In this document: positions 5,909-13,527 of the stretch, piece after piece
Position numbering within the stretch: position 1 is the stretch's first letter
Layout: the number at the start of each line of letters is the position of its first letter
Origin: JBOHNS01 sp050730835
Lineage (GTDB): Bacteria > Patescibacteriota > Saccharimonadia > Saccharimonadales > UBA4665
Length of the DNA stretch: 18,681 nucleotides
Direction of reading: 5' to 3'
Assembly: GCA_050730835.1 (NCBI GenBank)
Contig: JBOHNS010000009.1
Location: forward strand, 1-18,681
The notes under the pieces: model-generated
Seen by the model: the letters and a program-made list of their open reading frames with translations, nothing else
Told to the model about the DNA's origin: nothing
Databases searched by the model: none
Program-made: the position numbers and the translations under genes

Positions 5909-8900
5909 ATGAACGATGAGCTTTTGGCTGGTTTAAATCCCGAGCAACGCCGCGCGGTGCTATTGAGCGACGGGCCATTATTAATCCAAGCCGGCGCCGG
6001 CAGCGGCAAGACCAAAACCCTGACGCACCGCATCGCCTATTTAATCGCGACACGCAAGGCCACGTCCTTTAATATTTTAGCCGTTACTTTTACCAATAAA
6101 GCCGCCAAAGAAATGCGCGGGCGCGTCTGGCAATTAATGCGCAGTAATGAGTCTAGCGGTTCTCGGGATTTCCAGGCGAGTGCCATGCAAGGCACCGGCG
6201 AAGCCCGGACTGAGTCGTACAAAAAGTACGGCGCAGGAGCACTGGAGCCGGCAACGCCGCAGGGTGCCGCCAATGGTTTTGATGAAGCGAGTTCATCTCG
6301 ACTTAGCCAAACCATGGTGGATGTGCCGAGAAGCTTCATGCCGTTTATGGGCACGTTTCACGGAATTTGCGTGCGGATTCTTCGCCGTGACGGCGAGCAC
6401 GTTGGTGTTGCTAGAAACTTTGTAATTTTTGACGAATCGGATCGCCTGAGCGCCGTCAAACAAGCTAGCAAACAATTAATGATCGACGAAAAGGCTTTTC
6501 CGCCGCGCGTAATTTCTAGTCTAATTTCTAGCGCCAAAAACGAAATGATTAGCCCGGCTGAATATTCTGGAACGGCCGACAGTCCGGCGCAAAAAACCGC
6601 TGCCAAAATCTATCCAATTTACGAAAAAATCTTAAAAGACGCCGGCGCGCTGGATTTTGACGACCTAATAAACCGCACGGTGGCAATGATAGAAGGCCAA
6701 GCCGAAATTCGTAAAAAATGGCAGACACAATTTGCCTACATTATGGTCGATGAGTATCAAGACACAAACGCGGCGCAGTATAAGCTGGTAAAATTGCTGA
6801 CCAACGCTAATAAAAACATCGCCGTAGTTGGCGACGACTGGCAATGTCTGCTGCCGGGTACGTATGTCGAAACATCGGCAGGCAATAGAAAAATAGAGTC
6901 GATAACCGAGGGCGAGCTGGTAAAATCCGCCAGCGGCTACGGCCAGACCGGGCATTTTGCCGCAACGAAAGTTAAAAAGTTTTCCTATAACGGCAAAATC
7001 ATCCATATCAAAACCGCTTCCGGCAAAAGCCTAGACTGCACACCAAACCATTTATTATTCGCCCGTTTCGATAACGCGCAAGCTTATTTTGTTTATTTAA
7101 TGCATGCGGCGGGCAAGGGCTACCGTGTTGGCGTAGCTAAAGGCACAAGGTTTGACGGCAAAAAAGACGCGATTGGCCTGAGAGTCCGAGCAAACCAGGA
7201 ACGAGCCGACCGGATGTGGGTCATTAAAGTTTGTCAAACGCGCGAAGAAGCTTTGTACCACGAATCACTTCTTGCTTATAAATACGGCATTCCAATGCTG
7301 GTTTTTCACGCCTACTTGAACCGCTCGATGCATTTTAGCCAAAAATATATCGATGCCATCTACCAGGAAATTGACACCAAAAAAAGAGCCGCTAATTTAA
7401 TGGCCGACTTTAGTCTGAGCTACGATTACCCGCATTTTCTGCCGCAAGCTACCACCAGAAACGACCGAAAAACATTGCGTCTAAATGTAGTTTTATTCGG
7501 CGATAAGCGAATTAGCGGCCGCAGCCCGTGGTCGGCCAGCCGGATTTCAGCCAACACGACTGAGGCTCAGGATTTAGCAGTTTTTGCCAGTATTGGCTAC
7601 GGCATAAGACCTGGCCGCGCCGGAACTTTTCGAACCGAAATTCATAATTTGGATTATGCTAAAATCGAGCAAATTCTAGAAAAAATCAAAGAAACAAAAA
7701 CCGCCCAAGAATTACAAATCGCCAAATACGCTTTTCTTACGCCAAACGAAAAGTTTTCTTTCTTGCCCGCCAGCCAAATTCATCCAGGCATGATTTTGCC
7801 GGTGATCGAAAAAGATAAGGTTGTTGATGACAGAGTTACAGAAATTAGCCAAAAAAATTATTCCGGTAAAGTTTACGACCTGGATATTGAAAACGTTCAT
7901 AACTATATTGCCGGGGGAATTGCCGTGCACAATTCGATTTATTCGTGGCGGGGCGCGGATTTTCGCAATATTTTGAAGTTTGAAAAAGATTATCCAGGCT
8001 GCACCGTTATTAAACTCGAGCAAAATTACCGCTCGACCAAGCACATTTTAGATGCCGCGCACGCCATTATCACTAAAAATTCCCAGCGCTCTGACAAGCA
8101 ACTATGGACGAGCCTCGGTGACGGAATGCCGGTGCAAATGGTGCAAGTTCATGGCGAGCGGGCCGAAGCCGAAGCTATAATTCAGCGCGTGCGAAACGGC
8201 GTCGATTCCGGTCTTAGAAAATATCAGGATTTTGCGGTTTTGCACCGAACAAACGCCCAAAGCCGCTCGATAGAAGAAGCCTTCGTCCGCTACGCAGTTC
8301 CATATCGCATAGTCGGCGGCCAGCGCTTCTACGACCGCAAAGAAATCAAAGACGTTGTGGCGTATTTGCGCCTAATCTACCAGCCAGAAGACCGCATAAG
8401 TTTCGAACGCATCGCCAACGTGCCCACGCGCGGCCTCGGCGCTAAGTCTTTGCAAAATTTTCTGGCCTGGCAAGCTTCGAAAAGCTTGAGCTTGCAAAAG
8501 GCCTTGGACGCTGTTAATTCGTGCGATTTGCTGACGCCAAAAGCCAAAAAAACTTTGAACGAACTAGGCGACATTTTAGCTAAAATGCGCGGACTTATTA
8601 ATGAGCCGCCGGCCGCGCTTATCGATTCGCTGCTGCGCCGGATTGATTATTTAAATTTTTTGGACGATGGCACGCTGCAGGGCGAATCGCGCCAGGAGAA
8701 CGTTAAGGAATTATTAAGTGTAGCGCAAGAATATCAAGACGAAGGACTGGACGGATTTTTAGAAGAAGTAAGTCTAGTGAGCGATCTAGATAGCACTGAT
8801 TTTAGCAATGATGCCGTAACGCTAATGACGCTGCACGGCGCCAAAGGCTTGGAATTCCCGGTGGTTTTTATGACCGGACTGGAAGAGTCCATTTTCCCGC

Positions 8901-9337
8901 ATTCGCGCGCGCTTTACGACGCTGGCGCAATGGAAGAAGAGCGCAGGCTTTGCTACGTTGGCATGACGCGCGCCCGCCAGGAACTGCATATGATTTACGC
9001 CTCCAGCCGCATGCTTTATGGTGGCGTGCAGCACAATCCACCGAGCCGGTTTTTATCCGAAATCGACGGCGATTTCCAACCCGAAAATAACTTCAACACG
9101 ACCAATTTATTGCTAAAAAATGGTAACTCAGATGATGCCTATCCAGGACCAAAAATCGAATTACCCGATGAGCCGCGCTACGTGCCGGAACTAGCCGAAG
9201 GCGACACAGTCAATCACCAAATTTTCGGCCAGGGCACGGTCATGGAAATCGAGGGCGACAGCGCTGTAATTTATTTCAAAGGCAAAGGCAGTAAAAAACT
9301 AAACCTCAGCCTCGCGCCTCTAGAAAAACTAACTTAG
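5909..9337 (+). CDS. pcrA: PcrA/UvrD superfamily 1A helicase, interrupted by an intein
   Basis: This is a 3'-5' DNA helicase for repair and replication. The extein part is about 779 residues, normal for PcrA. Motifs in order: Q motif LNPEQRRAV, Walker A AGAGSGKT, motif Ia LAVTFTNKAAKEM, TFHGICVRILR, Walker B IMVDEYQDTN, motif III GDDWQ/SIYSWRGAD split by the intein, motif IV KLEQNYRST, motif V VTLMTLHGAKGLEFPVVFMTG, motif VI EERRLCYVGMTRARQEL, and the C-terminal Tudor-like segment NHQIFGQGTV typical of PcrA. The usual GDxDQ reads GDDWQ. ATG 5909 is used rather than an in-frame ATG at 5873 because the -10 element lies between them. A second insertion of about 65 residues (6143-6337) follows motif Ia. 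The protein needs splicing of the intein to be active. Confidence 0.93.
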   Translation: MNDELLAGLNPEQRRAVLLSDGPLLIQAGAGSGKTKTLTHRIAYLIATRKATSFNILAVTFTNKAAKEMRGRVWQLMRSNESSGSRDFQASAMQGTGEARTESYKKYGAGALEPATPQGAANGFDEASSSRLSQTMVDVPRSFMPFMGTFHGICVRILRRDGEHVGVARNFVIFDESDRLSAVKQASKQLMIDEKAFPPRVISSLISSAKNEMISPAEYSGTADSPAQKTAAKIYPIYEKILKDAGALDFDDLINRTVAMIEGQAEIRKKWQTQFAYIMVDEYQDTNAAQYKLVKLLTNANKNIAVVGDDWQCLLPGTYVETSAGNRKIESITEGELVKSASGYGQTGHFAATKVKKFSYNGKIIHIKTASGKSLDCTPNHLLFARFDNAQAYFVYLMHAAGKGYRVGVAKGTRFDGKKDAIGLRVRANQERADRMWVIKVCQTREEALYHESLLAYKYGIPMLVFHAYLNRSMHFSQKYIDAIYQEIDTKKRAANLMADFSLSYDYPHFLPQATTRNDRKTLRLNVVLFGDKRISGRSPWSASRISANTTEAQDLAVFASIGYGIRPGRAGTFRTEIHNLDYAKIEQILEKIKETKTAQELQIAKYAFLTPNEKFSFLPASQIHPGMILPVIEKDKVVDDRVTEISQKNYSGKVYDLDIENVHNYIAGGIAVHNSIYSWRGADFRNILKFEKDYPGCTVIKLEQNYRSTKHILDAAHAIITKNSQRSDKQLWTSLGDGMPVQMVQVHGERAEAEAIIQRVRNGVDSGLRKYQDFAVLHRTNAQSRSIEEAFVRYAVPYRIVGGQRFYDRKEIKDVVAYLRLIYQPEDRISFERIANVPTRGLGAKSLQNFLAWQASKSLSLQKALDAVNSCDLLTPKAKKTLNELGDILAKMRGLINEPPAALIDSLLRRIDYLNFLDDGTLQGESRQENVKELLSVAQEYQDEGLDGFLEEVSLVSDLDSTDFSNDAVTLMTLHGAKGLEFPVVFMTGLEESIFPHSRALYDAGAMEEERRLCYVGMTRARQELHMIYASSRMLYGGVQHNPPSRFLSEIDGDFQPENNFNTTNLLLKNGNSDDAYPGPKIELPDEPRYVPELAEGDTVNHQIFGQGTVMEIEGDSAVIYFKGKGSKKLNLSLAPLEKLT
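6183..6276 (+). repeat. palindromic element inserted in frame in pcrA
   Basis: Nested inverted repeats lie in the region coding for the extra segment after helicase motif Ia: CCAT (6183-6186) with ATGG (6273-6276), GGCACC (6191-6196) with GGTGCC (6263-6268), GGCG (6197-6200) with CGCC (6255-6258), and an apical CGTAC-AAAAA-GTACG hairpin (6216-6230). Related helicases go almost directly from the motif Ia helix to the GTFH segment, so this stretch looks inserted. The reading frame is kept. The nature of the element is inferred. Confidence 0.5.
6845..7933 (+). mobile_element. PcrA intein (363 residues) with a GIY-YIG-like insert
   Basis: The intein starts with Cys (TGT 6845), has block A CLLPGTYVET, block B with the TxxH motif SLDCTPNHLLFAR, block F GKVYDLDIENVHNYIAGG and ends IAVHN at 7933. 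The +1 extein residue is Ser. It interrupts helicase motif III between Gln and Ser-Ile-Tyr, a strongly conserved site. No LAGLIDADG motif is visible in the middle. Instead YFVYLM…GYRVGVAKG (about 7084-7146), an Arg-rich helix, and WVIKVCQTREEALYHESLLAYKYG (around 7217-7288) follow the beta-beta-alpha-beta-alpha order of GIY-YIG nucleases, with a candidate catalytic Glu at codon 7262-7264. All splicing residues are intact, so splicing is likely. Nuclease activity is inferred and uncertain. Confidence 0.9.
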
Positions 9338-9361
9338 CAAAACCGCTACAGCCACAGAAAC

Positions 9362-9397
9362 GTTACATAATGTGCTCGATCGGGTACATTATGTAAC
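9362..9397. repeat. 36-bp near-perfect palindrome between pcrA and the Rpf-like gene
   Basis: GTTACATAATGT (9362-9373) and ACATTATGTAAC (9386-9397) are perfect 12-bp arms. The centre is CGATCG (9377-9382) and the only two mismatches would be G-U pairs in RNA. It lies 25 bp after the pcrA stop and 110 bp before the next start. There is no T-run, so an operator or processing hairpin is as likely as a terminator. Confidence 0.7.
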
Positions 9398-9471
9398 AGC
9401 TGGCTGGCTAGGTTTATGAATGTGGCTGCAGACTTATCTGTTTGCTACAATAAGTTTAGTTTTTGGATACT

Positions 9472-9477
9472 TATAAT
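9472..9477 (+). promoter_or_regulatory. -10 element of the Rpf-like gene
   Basis: A consensus TATAAT lies 29 nt before ATG 9507. The -35 region is not convincing. A TACAAT at 9446-9451 is an alternative. Confidence 0.35.
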
Positions 9478-9506
9478 TTGCCGTTTGCCTTAAAAACTAA
9501 TTTGCT

Positions 9507-10736
9507 ATGATTAAATTTCGAAAATCTAAACCCAAGGCTAGCCCCAAGCTACCGGCTAAATTTGGCCGGTGGAGTTGGCTTAGCTTGCGACATCATCCGG
9601 TGGTTTTGCCAATGGCGACATTTATAATCTTATGCGCTTTAGCCGCCGGCGCTTATTTTGTATTCAATAAGCCTCAATCTGAGTTCCAAGATCTTGGCAC
9701 GTATGTCGTGATAGTTTCGCACGATCACAAAAAGCAAACTTTCCCCAGTAAAGTTCAAACGGTCGGCCTCTTGCTAAGTAAACTGCATATACACATGAGA
9801 CAAGACGATGTCGTCGAACCTAGCCTAACAACTTTGATTACTGAAGATAATTTTCGAATCAATGTTTACCGGGCGAAACCAGTCGAGATTATTGATGGCA
9901 ATCAAAAGCAGTTTACCTTTAGTGCTTCCAGCACACCCAGAAGCATCGCCGAACAAGCCGGCTTCACCGTTTATGCGGCCGATAAAATATCCGAGCACCA
10001 AGTTACTAATTTCGCGGCTAGCAACAGTCTTAGTAATCAAATTATTATTCAGCGCGCCACGCCAGTTAAGCTTAACTTGTACGGTACTCCGGTAAATTTG
10101 CGCACTCAAGCCAAAACCGTCGCCGGATTATTGCAAAAAGAGCATATTAAATTGTCCCTGGGCGATCATGTAAAACCGGGCTTGGACACGCTGATTACGC
10201 CAAATATGCAAATATTTATATCGCACGAAGGCGTTAAAATTGAGTCAGCTAAAAAGCTAATTCCTATGCCAACGACAAACGTCAAGGACAGCAAACTGAC
10301 CGTCGGCACTAGCGCCATTCGCCAGCACGGCAGTCCAGGCAGCGAAATTCTAACCTATCAAGATACGCTCAAAAACGGCAAACTTGTCGGACGCACATTG
10401 ATCCAAAAAGTAGTAACCCGACAGCCGATAACCCAAATCGTGGCTATCGGCACAGCTCCGCTCGGCGGCGGGTCGCTGCAGGTTTGGTTATACAAATTAC
10501 GAGCCTGCGAATCGAGCGGCAATTATCAAGACAATACAGGTAATGGCTATTATGGTGCCTATCAATTTAGCTTGGGAACTTGGCGGCGTCTTGGCTATAG
10601 CGGCTTGCCCAGCAACGCCCCGCCATACATCCAAGACCAGGCCATTATAAAGAATACAAATGGCAGCAGCGGATTGATATCGCAAAATCCCGGTTGTTAC
10701 GAATCGACAGGCATTAGTAACTATCCGCCAAGCTAA
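9507..10736 (+). CDS. RpfB-like membrane-anchored transglycosylase (DUF348-G5-Rpf)
   Basis: This 409-residue exported peptidoglycan-cleaving protein has a basic N terminus, one membrane helix at about 31-53 (uncleaved signal anchor) and DUF348-type repeats at roughly 64-105, 118-160 and 170-212 (e.g. VVIVSHDHKKQTFPSKVQTV and KTVAGLLQKEHIKLSLGD). A G5 domain (about 222-316) ends in TLIQKVVTRQPITQIVAIGT. The C-terminal Rpf catalytic domain has RACESSGNYQDNTGNGYYGA and QFSLGTWRRLGYSGLPS. Glu335 in CESSGN is the expected catalytic acid, and Cys334 and Cys397 probably form the family's disulphide. This is the architecture of actinobacterial RpfB. It precedes ksgA by 6 nt, as rpfB does in Mycobacterium. 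It could remodel the cell's own wall or act on the wall of a host bacterium. Confidence 0.88.
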   Translation: MIKFRKSKPKASPKLPAKFGRWSWLSLRHHPVVLPMATFIILCALAAGAYFVFNKPQSEFQDLGTYVVIVSHDHKKQTFPSKVQTVGLLLSKLHIHMRQDDVVEPSLTTLITEDNFRINVYRAKPVEIIDGNQKQFTFSASSTPRSIAEQAGFTVYAADKISEHQVTNFAASNSLSNQIIIQRATPVKLNLYGTPVNLRTQAKTVAGLLQKEHIKLSLGDHVKPGLDTLITPNMQIFISHEGVKIESAKKLIPMPTTNVKDSKLTVGTSAIRQHGSPGSEILTYQDTLKNGKLVGRTLIQKVVTRQPITQIVAIGTAPLGGGSLQVWLYKLRACESSGNYQDNTGNGYYGAYQFSLGTWRRLGYSGLPSNAPPYIQDQAIIKNTNGSSGLISQNPGCYESTGISNYPPS

Positions 10737-10742
10737 ACCATA

Positions 10743-11555
10743 ATGTCTAAAAACTCGCCACAATTACCGAAAAAATCCCTCGGCCAACATTGGCTAAACG
10801 ACCAAGCGTCGCTAATGGCTATCGCCGCGGCCGCCGCCATCAAGCCCAGCCATACGGTGCTGGAAATCGGCCCGGGCCAGGGCAGTTTGACCAAAGTTTT
10901 GCTAGCCGCTGCTAGCCAAGTAGTGGCCGTCGAAAAAGACGAAAAACTAGCCGCCAATTTGCGCGCTCAAGTTTCCGCCGCCAATTTGCGCGTCATAACT
11001 CAAGATATTTTAAAATTTGATTTGACTAGCTTGCCAGCCGGCTACAAAGTCGTAGCCAACATTCCATATTATTTAACTAGCAACCTAATTAGAGTTTTGT
11101 GCGAAAGCGAAAATCCGTTTTCTGTGGCGGTTTTGCTGGTGCAAAAAGAAGTTGCCGAGCGCGCCGCGGCCGCCCCAGGCCAAATGTCGCTACTTGGCGT
11201 TAGCGCCCAATATTACTGCCAAGTTAGCCTAGGAAAAGTCGTTCCAGCTGAACTTTTTGACCCGCCGCCCAAGGTCGATTCGCAAATTTTAATTCTAAAA
11301 TATCGCGCTCAGCCATTATTTGAAAATGTCGACGCCAAATTGCTTTTTAGAATCGTTAAAGCCGGTTTTTCCCAGCGCCGCAAGACGCTAACAAATTCTT
11401 TGAGCGGCGGCCTCAAGCTGGAGCGCGCTGAAGTTACGGCGGCGCTCAAGCAAGCTAAAATTACGCCGTCCATTCGCGCTCAAGCGCTAGATTTAGCTGA
11501 TTGGCACAGATTATATTTGGCGTTTTTAAATGGTTCGATCCTGGATAATACTTGA
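10743..11555 (+). CDS. ksgA: 16S rRNA (adenine1518/1519-N6)-dimethyltransferase
   Basis: KsgA dimethylates two adjacent adenines in helix 45 of 16S rRNA using S-adenosylmethionine, late in 30S assembly. The 270-residue protein shows KKSLGQHWLNDQ at the N terminus, SAM motif I TVLEIGPGQGSLT (about 38-50), motif II VVAVEKDEKL, the catalytic NIPYY (106-110), LLVQKEVAERAAA, FDPPPKVDS and the C-terminal AGFSQRRKTLTNSL. Length and motif order are normal. The usual QNFL of the N-terminal signature reads QHWL. It begins 6 nt after the Rpf-like gene and likely shares its transcript. Its last codons overlap the operator and -35 box of marR. Confidence 0.97.
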   Translation: MSKNSPQLPKKSLGQHWLNDQASLMAIAAAAAIKPSHTVLEIGPGQGSLTKVLLAAASQVVAVEKDEKLAANLRAQVSAANLRVITQDILKFDLTSLPAGYKVVANIPYYLTSNLIRVLCESENPFSVAVLLVQKEVAERAAAAPGQMSLLGVSAQYYCQVSLGKVVPAELFDPPPKVDSQILILKYRAQPLFENVDAKLLFRIVKAGFSQRRKTLTNSLSGGLKLERAEVTAALKQAKITPSIRAQALDLADWHRLYLAFLNGSILDNT

Positions 11556-11579
11556 CACGTTAAGTATTTAGCCTAAAAT
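11547..11579 (+). promoter_or_regulatory. marR promoter with overlapping dyad (likely autoregulatory operator)
   Basis: Consensus TTGACA (11552-11557), 16 bp, TAAAAT (11574-11579). ATG 11587 lies 7 nt after the -10 box, predicting a leaderless message. The inverted repeat AATACTT (11547-11553) / AAGTATT (11562-11568) covers the -35 box, the usual geometry of MarR-family autorepression. Confidence 0.65.
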
Positions 11580-11586
11580 TATGGTT

Positions 11587-12111
11587 ATGAATAATCCGAC
11601 CGACGCTCTAGGTTCAGCGCTCAACCATCTATCGTTTGTGCTCGACCGCCAAATTAATCAGGCTTTATTCGAGCAACTTGGGCTGGGGCTAGCGCAGTAC
11701 AAAGTGCTGGCGGAGATTAGCAATAGTCCAAGACCAAAGCAAAAGCAAATAGCCAATAATCTGGCTCAAACCGAGGCCAGCATCAGCCGGCAAATCAAAC
11801 TTTTAAGCGACGCAGGCCTAATAATCGCTCGGGTCGATCCTAAAAACCGGCGCAGCCGCGCGACATTTTTAACTTACAAAGGTGAGCGACTGGTCCAAGC
11901 GGCTGGCACCATTTTTGCCAATCAGCACAAGCAAATATTTGCCAAACTAAACCAGCAGCAATTAGCAGCTCTGGCTAACTATCTGGCGGTTTTGCATGGT
12001 GCTGTTTGTGGCAACAAGCAAAGCCGTGCCTGCGATCGCTGGCAAAAGTCTGAAACTCAGGCCAAGCGCCAAAACTTGGAAGCCTTAAGGCTCAGGATTG
12101 CGGGTGTTTAA
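11587..12111 (+). CDS. MarR-family transcriptional regulator
   Basis: The 174-residue dimeric winged-helix DNA-binding protein has an N-terminal dimerisation helix (LNHLSFVLDRQINQAL), LGLAQYKVLAEISN, the helix-turn-helix KQKQIANNLAQTEASISRQIKLLSDAGLI, the wing ARVDPKNRRSRATFLTYKGERL and the C-terminal helices. A Cys- and Lys/Arg-rich tail (AVCGNKQSRACDRW) could sense oxidants, but this is speculative. No transporter or enzyme target is adjacent, so the only visible target is its own promoter. ATG 11587 is preferred over ATG 11581 because the promoter predicts transcription starting at about 11586. The 3' end overlaps the convergent surface-protein gene by 20 bp. Confidence 0.85.
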   Translation: MNNPTDALGSALNHLSFVLDRQINQALFEQLGLGLAQYKVLAEISNSPRPKQKQIANNLAQTEASISRQIKLLSDAGLIIARVDPKNRRSRATFLTYKGERLVQAAGTIFANQHKQIFAKLNQQQLAALANYLAVLHGAVCGNKQSRACDRWQKSETQAKRQNLEALRLRIAGV

Positions 12112-13450
12112 TCTTGATGTTAGTTTCTTGGCTGGCGGTTTTTTGATCGGTCGTTGGCGGTTTTTGTGATGGCGGCGGCGCGGCTGGCGCGGGTTTTGGC
12201 GCTTGTTGGGGAACTTGGATTGGCGCTTGCTGGGCTATTTGCGGCCTTGGCGCTGGGGTTTGTGGTGCAGGTTTAGCTGGCGCAGCCGGTGCTGGCGCGG
12301 CTGGCGGCATATTATTCGGCGCAGCCGCCATGTTTGATTTTGCTTCACTATAACTGCCATAGCTTTGCGGAAATTTATCGGCTAATTCGAACATATCCAA
12401 AACTTCATCGGTCTGGGGATTTTGGTTTTGAGGTTTTGTCTTAGCCGGCGGCTGATAGGTCTGCATCGGGTAAAAAGATCGATCGATAGCTTGATTTAGG
12501 GGATCGGCGGACGGATTGGTTTTCGGCGTTACGCTAGCTATGTCTTGCTCTAGGGCCGCGGCTGCAGCGCTGCTATTAGCATAATTTTCTGGCTGCCTAT
12601 TTGCCGCTATGGCTGTGCCGTTTTTGCGCCGCCGGAAATATATCAAACCAACTATGGCAGCAGCAACTGCCGCCGCGCCCAACAGGATTGATAACAGTAA
12701 TATTGTATGATTTGATGACGCGGATTTTTTGCCGGATTTTAGCGCGAATTTAGGTTTTTTTAGTTTCGGCGCGGTGTTTTCTTGGCTGCTGAAATTATTT
12801 TTAATGGTTGGAAATTTGTTTAATTTCGGCGTGGGGGTTTGTTTAGCTTTGGGACTAGGTTTTGCAGTGTTTGCTGGCTTTGGCTGGCTGGTCGCAGCTT
12901 GTGGCTGCGTTGCGCTCGGTGCCGGTGCTGGCTTGGGCTGAGGTTTTGGTTTTGGCGCCGGCGCGGGTGCCGGCCGGCTTATGCTATAGCTGGCATTGCG
13001 GCTTGTTAGCGCACCGTAATTATCTTGCGCGTTAATTATGTCCAGGCTGGCGTTGCCGGCTGCGTTGGTTTTGTAGCTAAGCGTTACTATAGCTAAGCTG
13101 CTGGGGGGGTTGTGCGTTTTCGATCTGTTAAATGATACTGTCGCCGTTCGGCCGGAACTTGTCACCGTACCCGAGCCGTTAGTTATTGCATACCCGACAT
13201 ACGTCAAATTGTTACTTGACTTAAAGCTGATGGTCGCCGAACGCCAAGGCCTGCTGTCGCTAACTTCTAGCTTAACGCTAAACTGCTTATGAATTTTATA
13301 AGAACCGCTAGAAGGGCTAAAATATACGTTGGCGGAAGCCGCCAAAGACGCGCCGACAGGCAGCAAGCTAAAAATAGCGCTGCCTAACAACAAAGCCAGC
13401 CCGCAGCCGAGGAACCGGATTTTTGGTTTTGTTAGGTGGTATCTTTTCAT
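12092..13450 (-). CDS. surface protein: signal peptide, cohesin-like domain, Pro/Ala linker, membrane helix, cytoplasmic tail
   Basis: The protein starts MKRYHLTKPKIRFLGCGLAL, a signal peptide of about 38 residues with a likely cut after SLAAS. A beta-rich domain of about 120 residues follows (NVYFSPSSGSYKIHKQFSVKL… to …ASLDIINAQDNYG), whose hydrophobic pattern resembles cohesin-type or Ig-like domains. A Pro/Ala/Lys/Gln linker of about 90 residues precedes a single membrane helix (TILLLSILLGAAAVAAAIVG), an RRRK stop-transfer signal and a Pro/Ala/Gln-rich cytoplasmic tail of about 170 residues. The total is 452 residues. An extension to an ATG at 13549 would run across the promoter, so 13450 is chosen. 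Function is unknown, with adhesion or complex assembly at the surface the likeliest role. It is convergent with marR. Confidence 0.7.
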   Translation of the reverse strand: MKRYHLTKPKIRFLGCGLALLLGSAIFSLLPVGASLAASANVYFSPSSGSYKIHKQFSVKLEVSDSRPWRSATISFKSSNNLTYVGYAITNGSGTVTSSGRTATVSFNRSKTHNPPSSLAIVTLSYKTNAAGNASLDIINAQDNYGALTSRNASYSISRPAPAPAPKPKPQPKPAPAPSATQPQAATSQPKPANTAKPSPKAKQTPTPKLNKFPTIKNNFSSQENTAPKLKKPKFALKSGKKSASSNHTILLLSILLGAAAVAAAIVGLIYFRRRKNGTAIAANRQPENYANSSAAAAALEQDIASVTPKTNPSADPLNQAIDRSFYPMQTYQPPAKTKPQNQNPQTDEVLDMFELADKFPQSYGSYSEAKSNMAAAPNNMPPAAPAPAAPAKPAPQTPAPRPQIAQQAPIQVPQQAPKPAPAAPPPSQKPPTTDQKTASQETNIKIKHPQS

Positions 13451-13497
13451 GAAAAACTTTTTATTTTTAGCGACTAATACATTTTTAAACAATTTAT

Positions 13498-13527
13498 ATT
13501 GTATAGCAAGTCGCTGCTGCTGGCCAA
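13498..13527 (-). promoter_or_regulatory. promoter of the cohesin-like surface protein gene
   Basis: On the minus strand TTGGCC (13527-13522), 18 bp, TACAAT (13503-13498), within TATACAAT. The leader to ATG 13450 is about 40 nt. Confidence 0.4.

Noticed and set aside
5675..5909. tRNA or known riboswitch before pcrA
   Set aside because: No cloverleaf or recognised riboswitch core is visible; only simple hairpins.
5799..6053. Minus-strand frames around the pcrA start
   Set aside because: They are antisense shadows of pcrA and its upstream hairpins, Arg/Cys-rich with no domain.
6845..7933. LAGLIDADG homing endonuclease in the intein
   Set aside because: No LAGLIDADG-type motif could be found in the translated middle part.
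12081..12092. Palindrome AGCCTTAAGGCT at the marR/surface-gene overlap
   Set aside because: It is 12 bp, fully inside coding sequence, and lacks a T-run; too short to call a bidirectional terminator.
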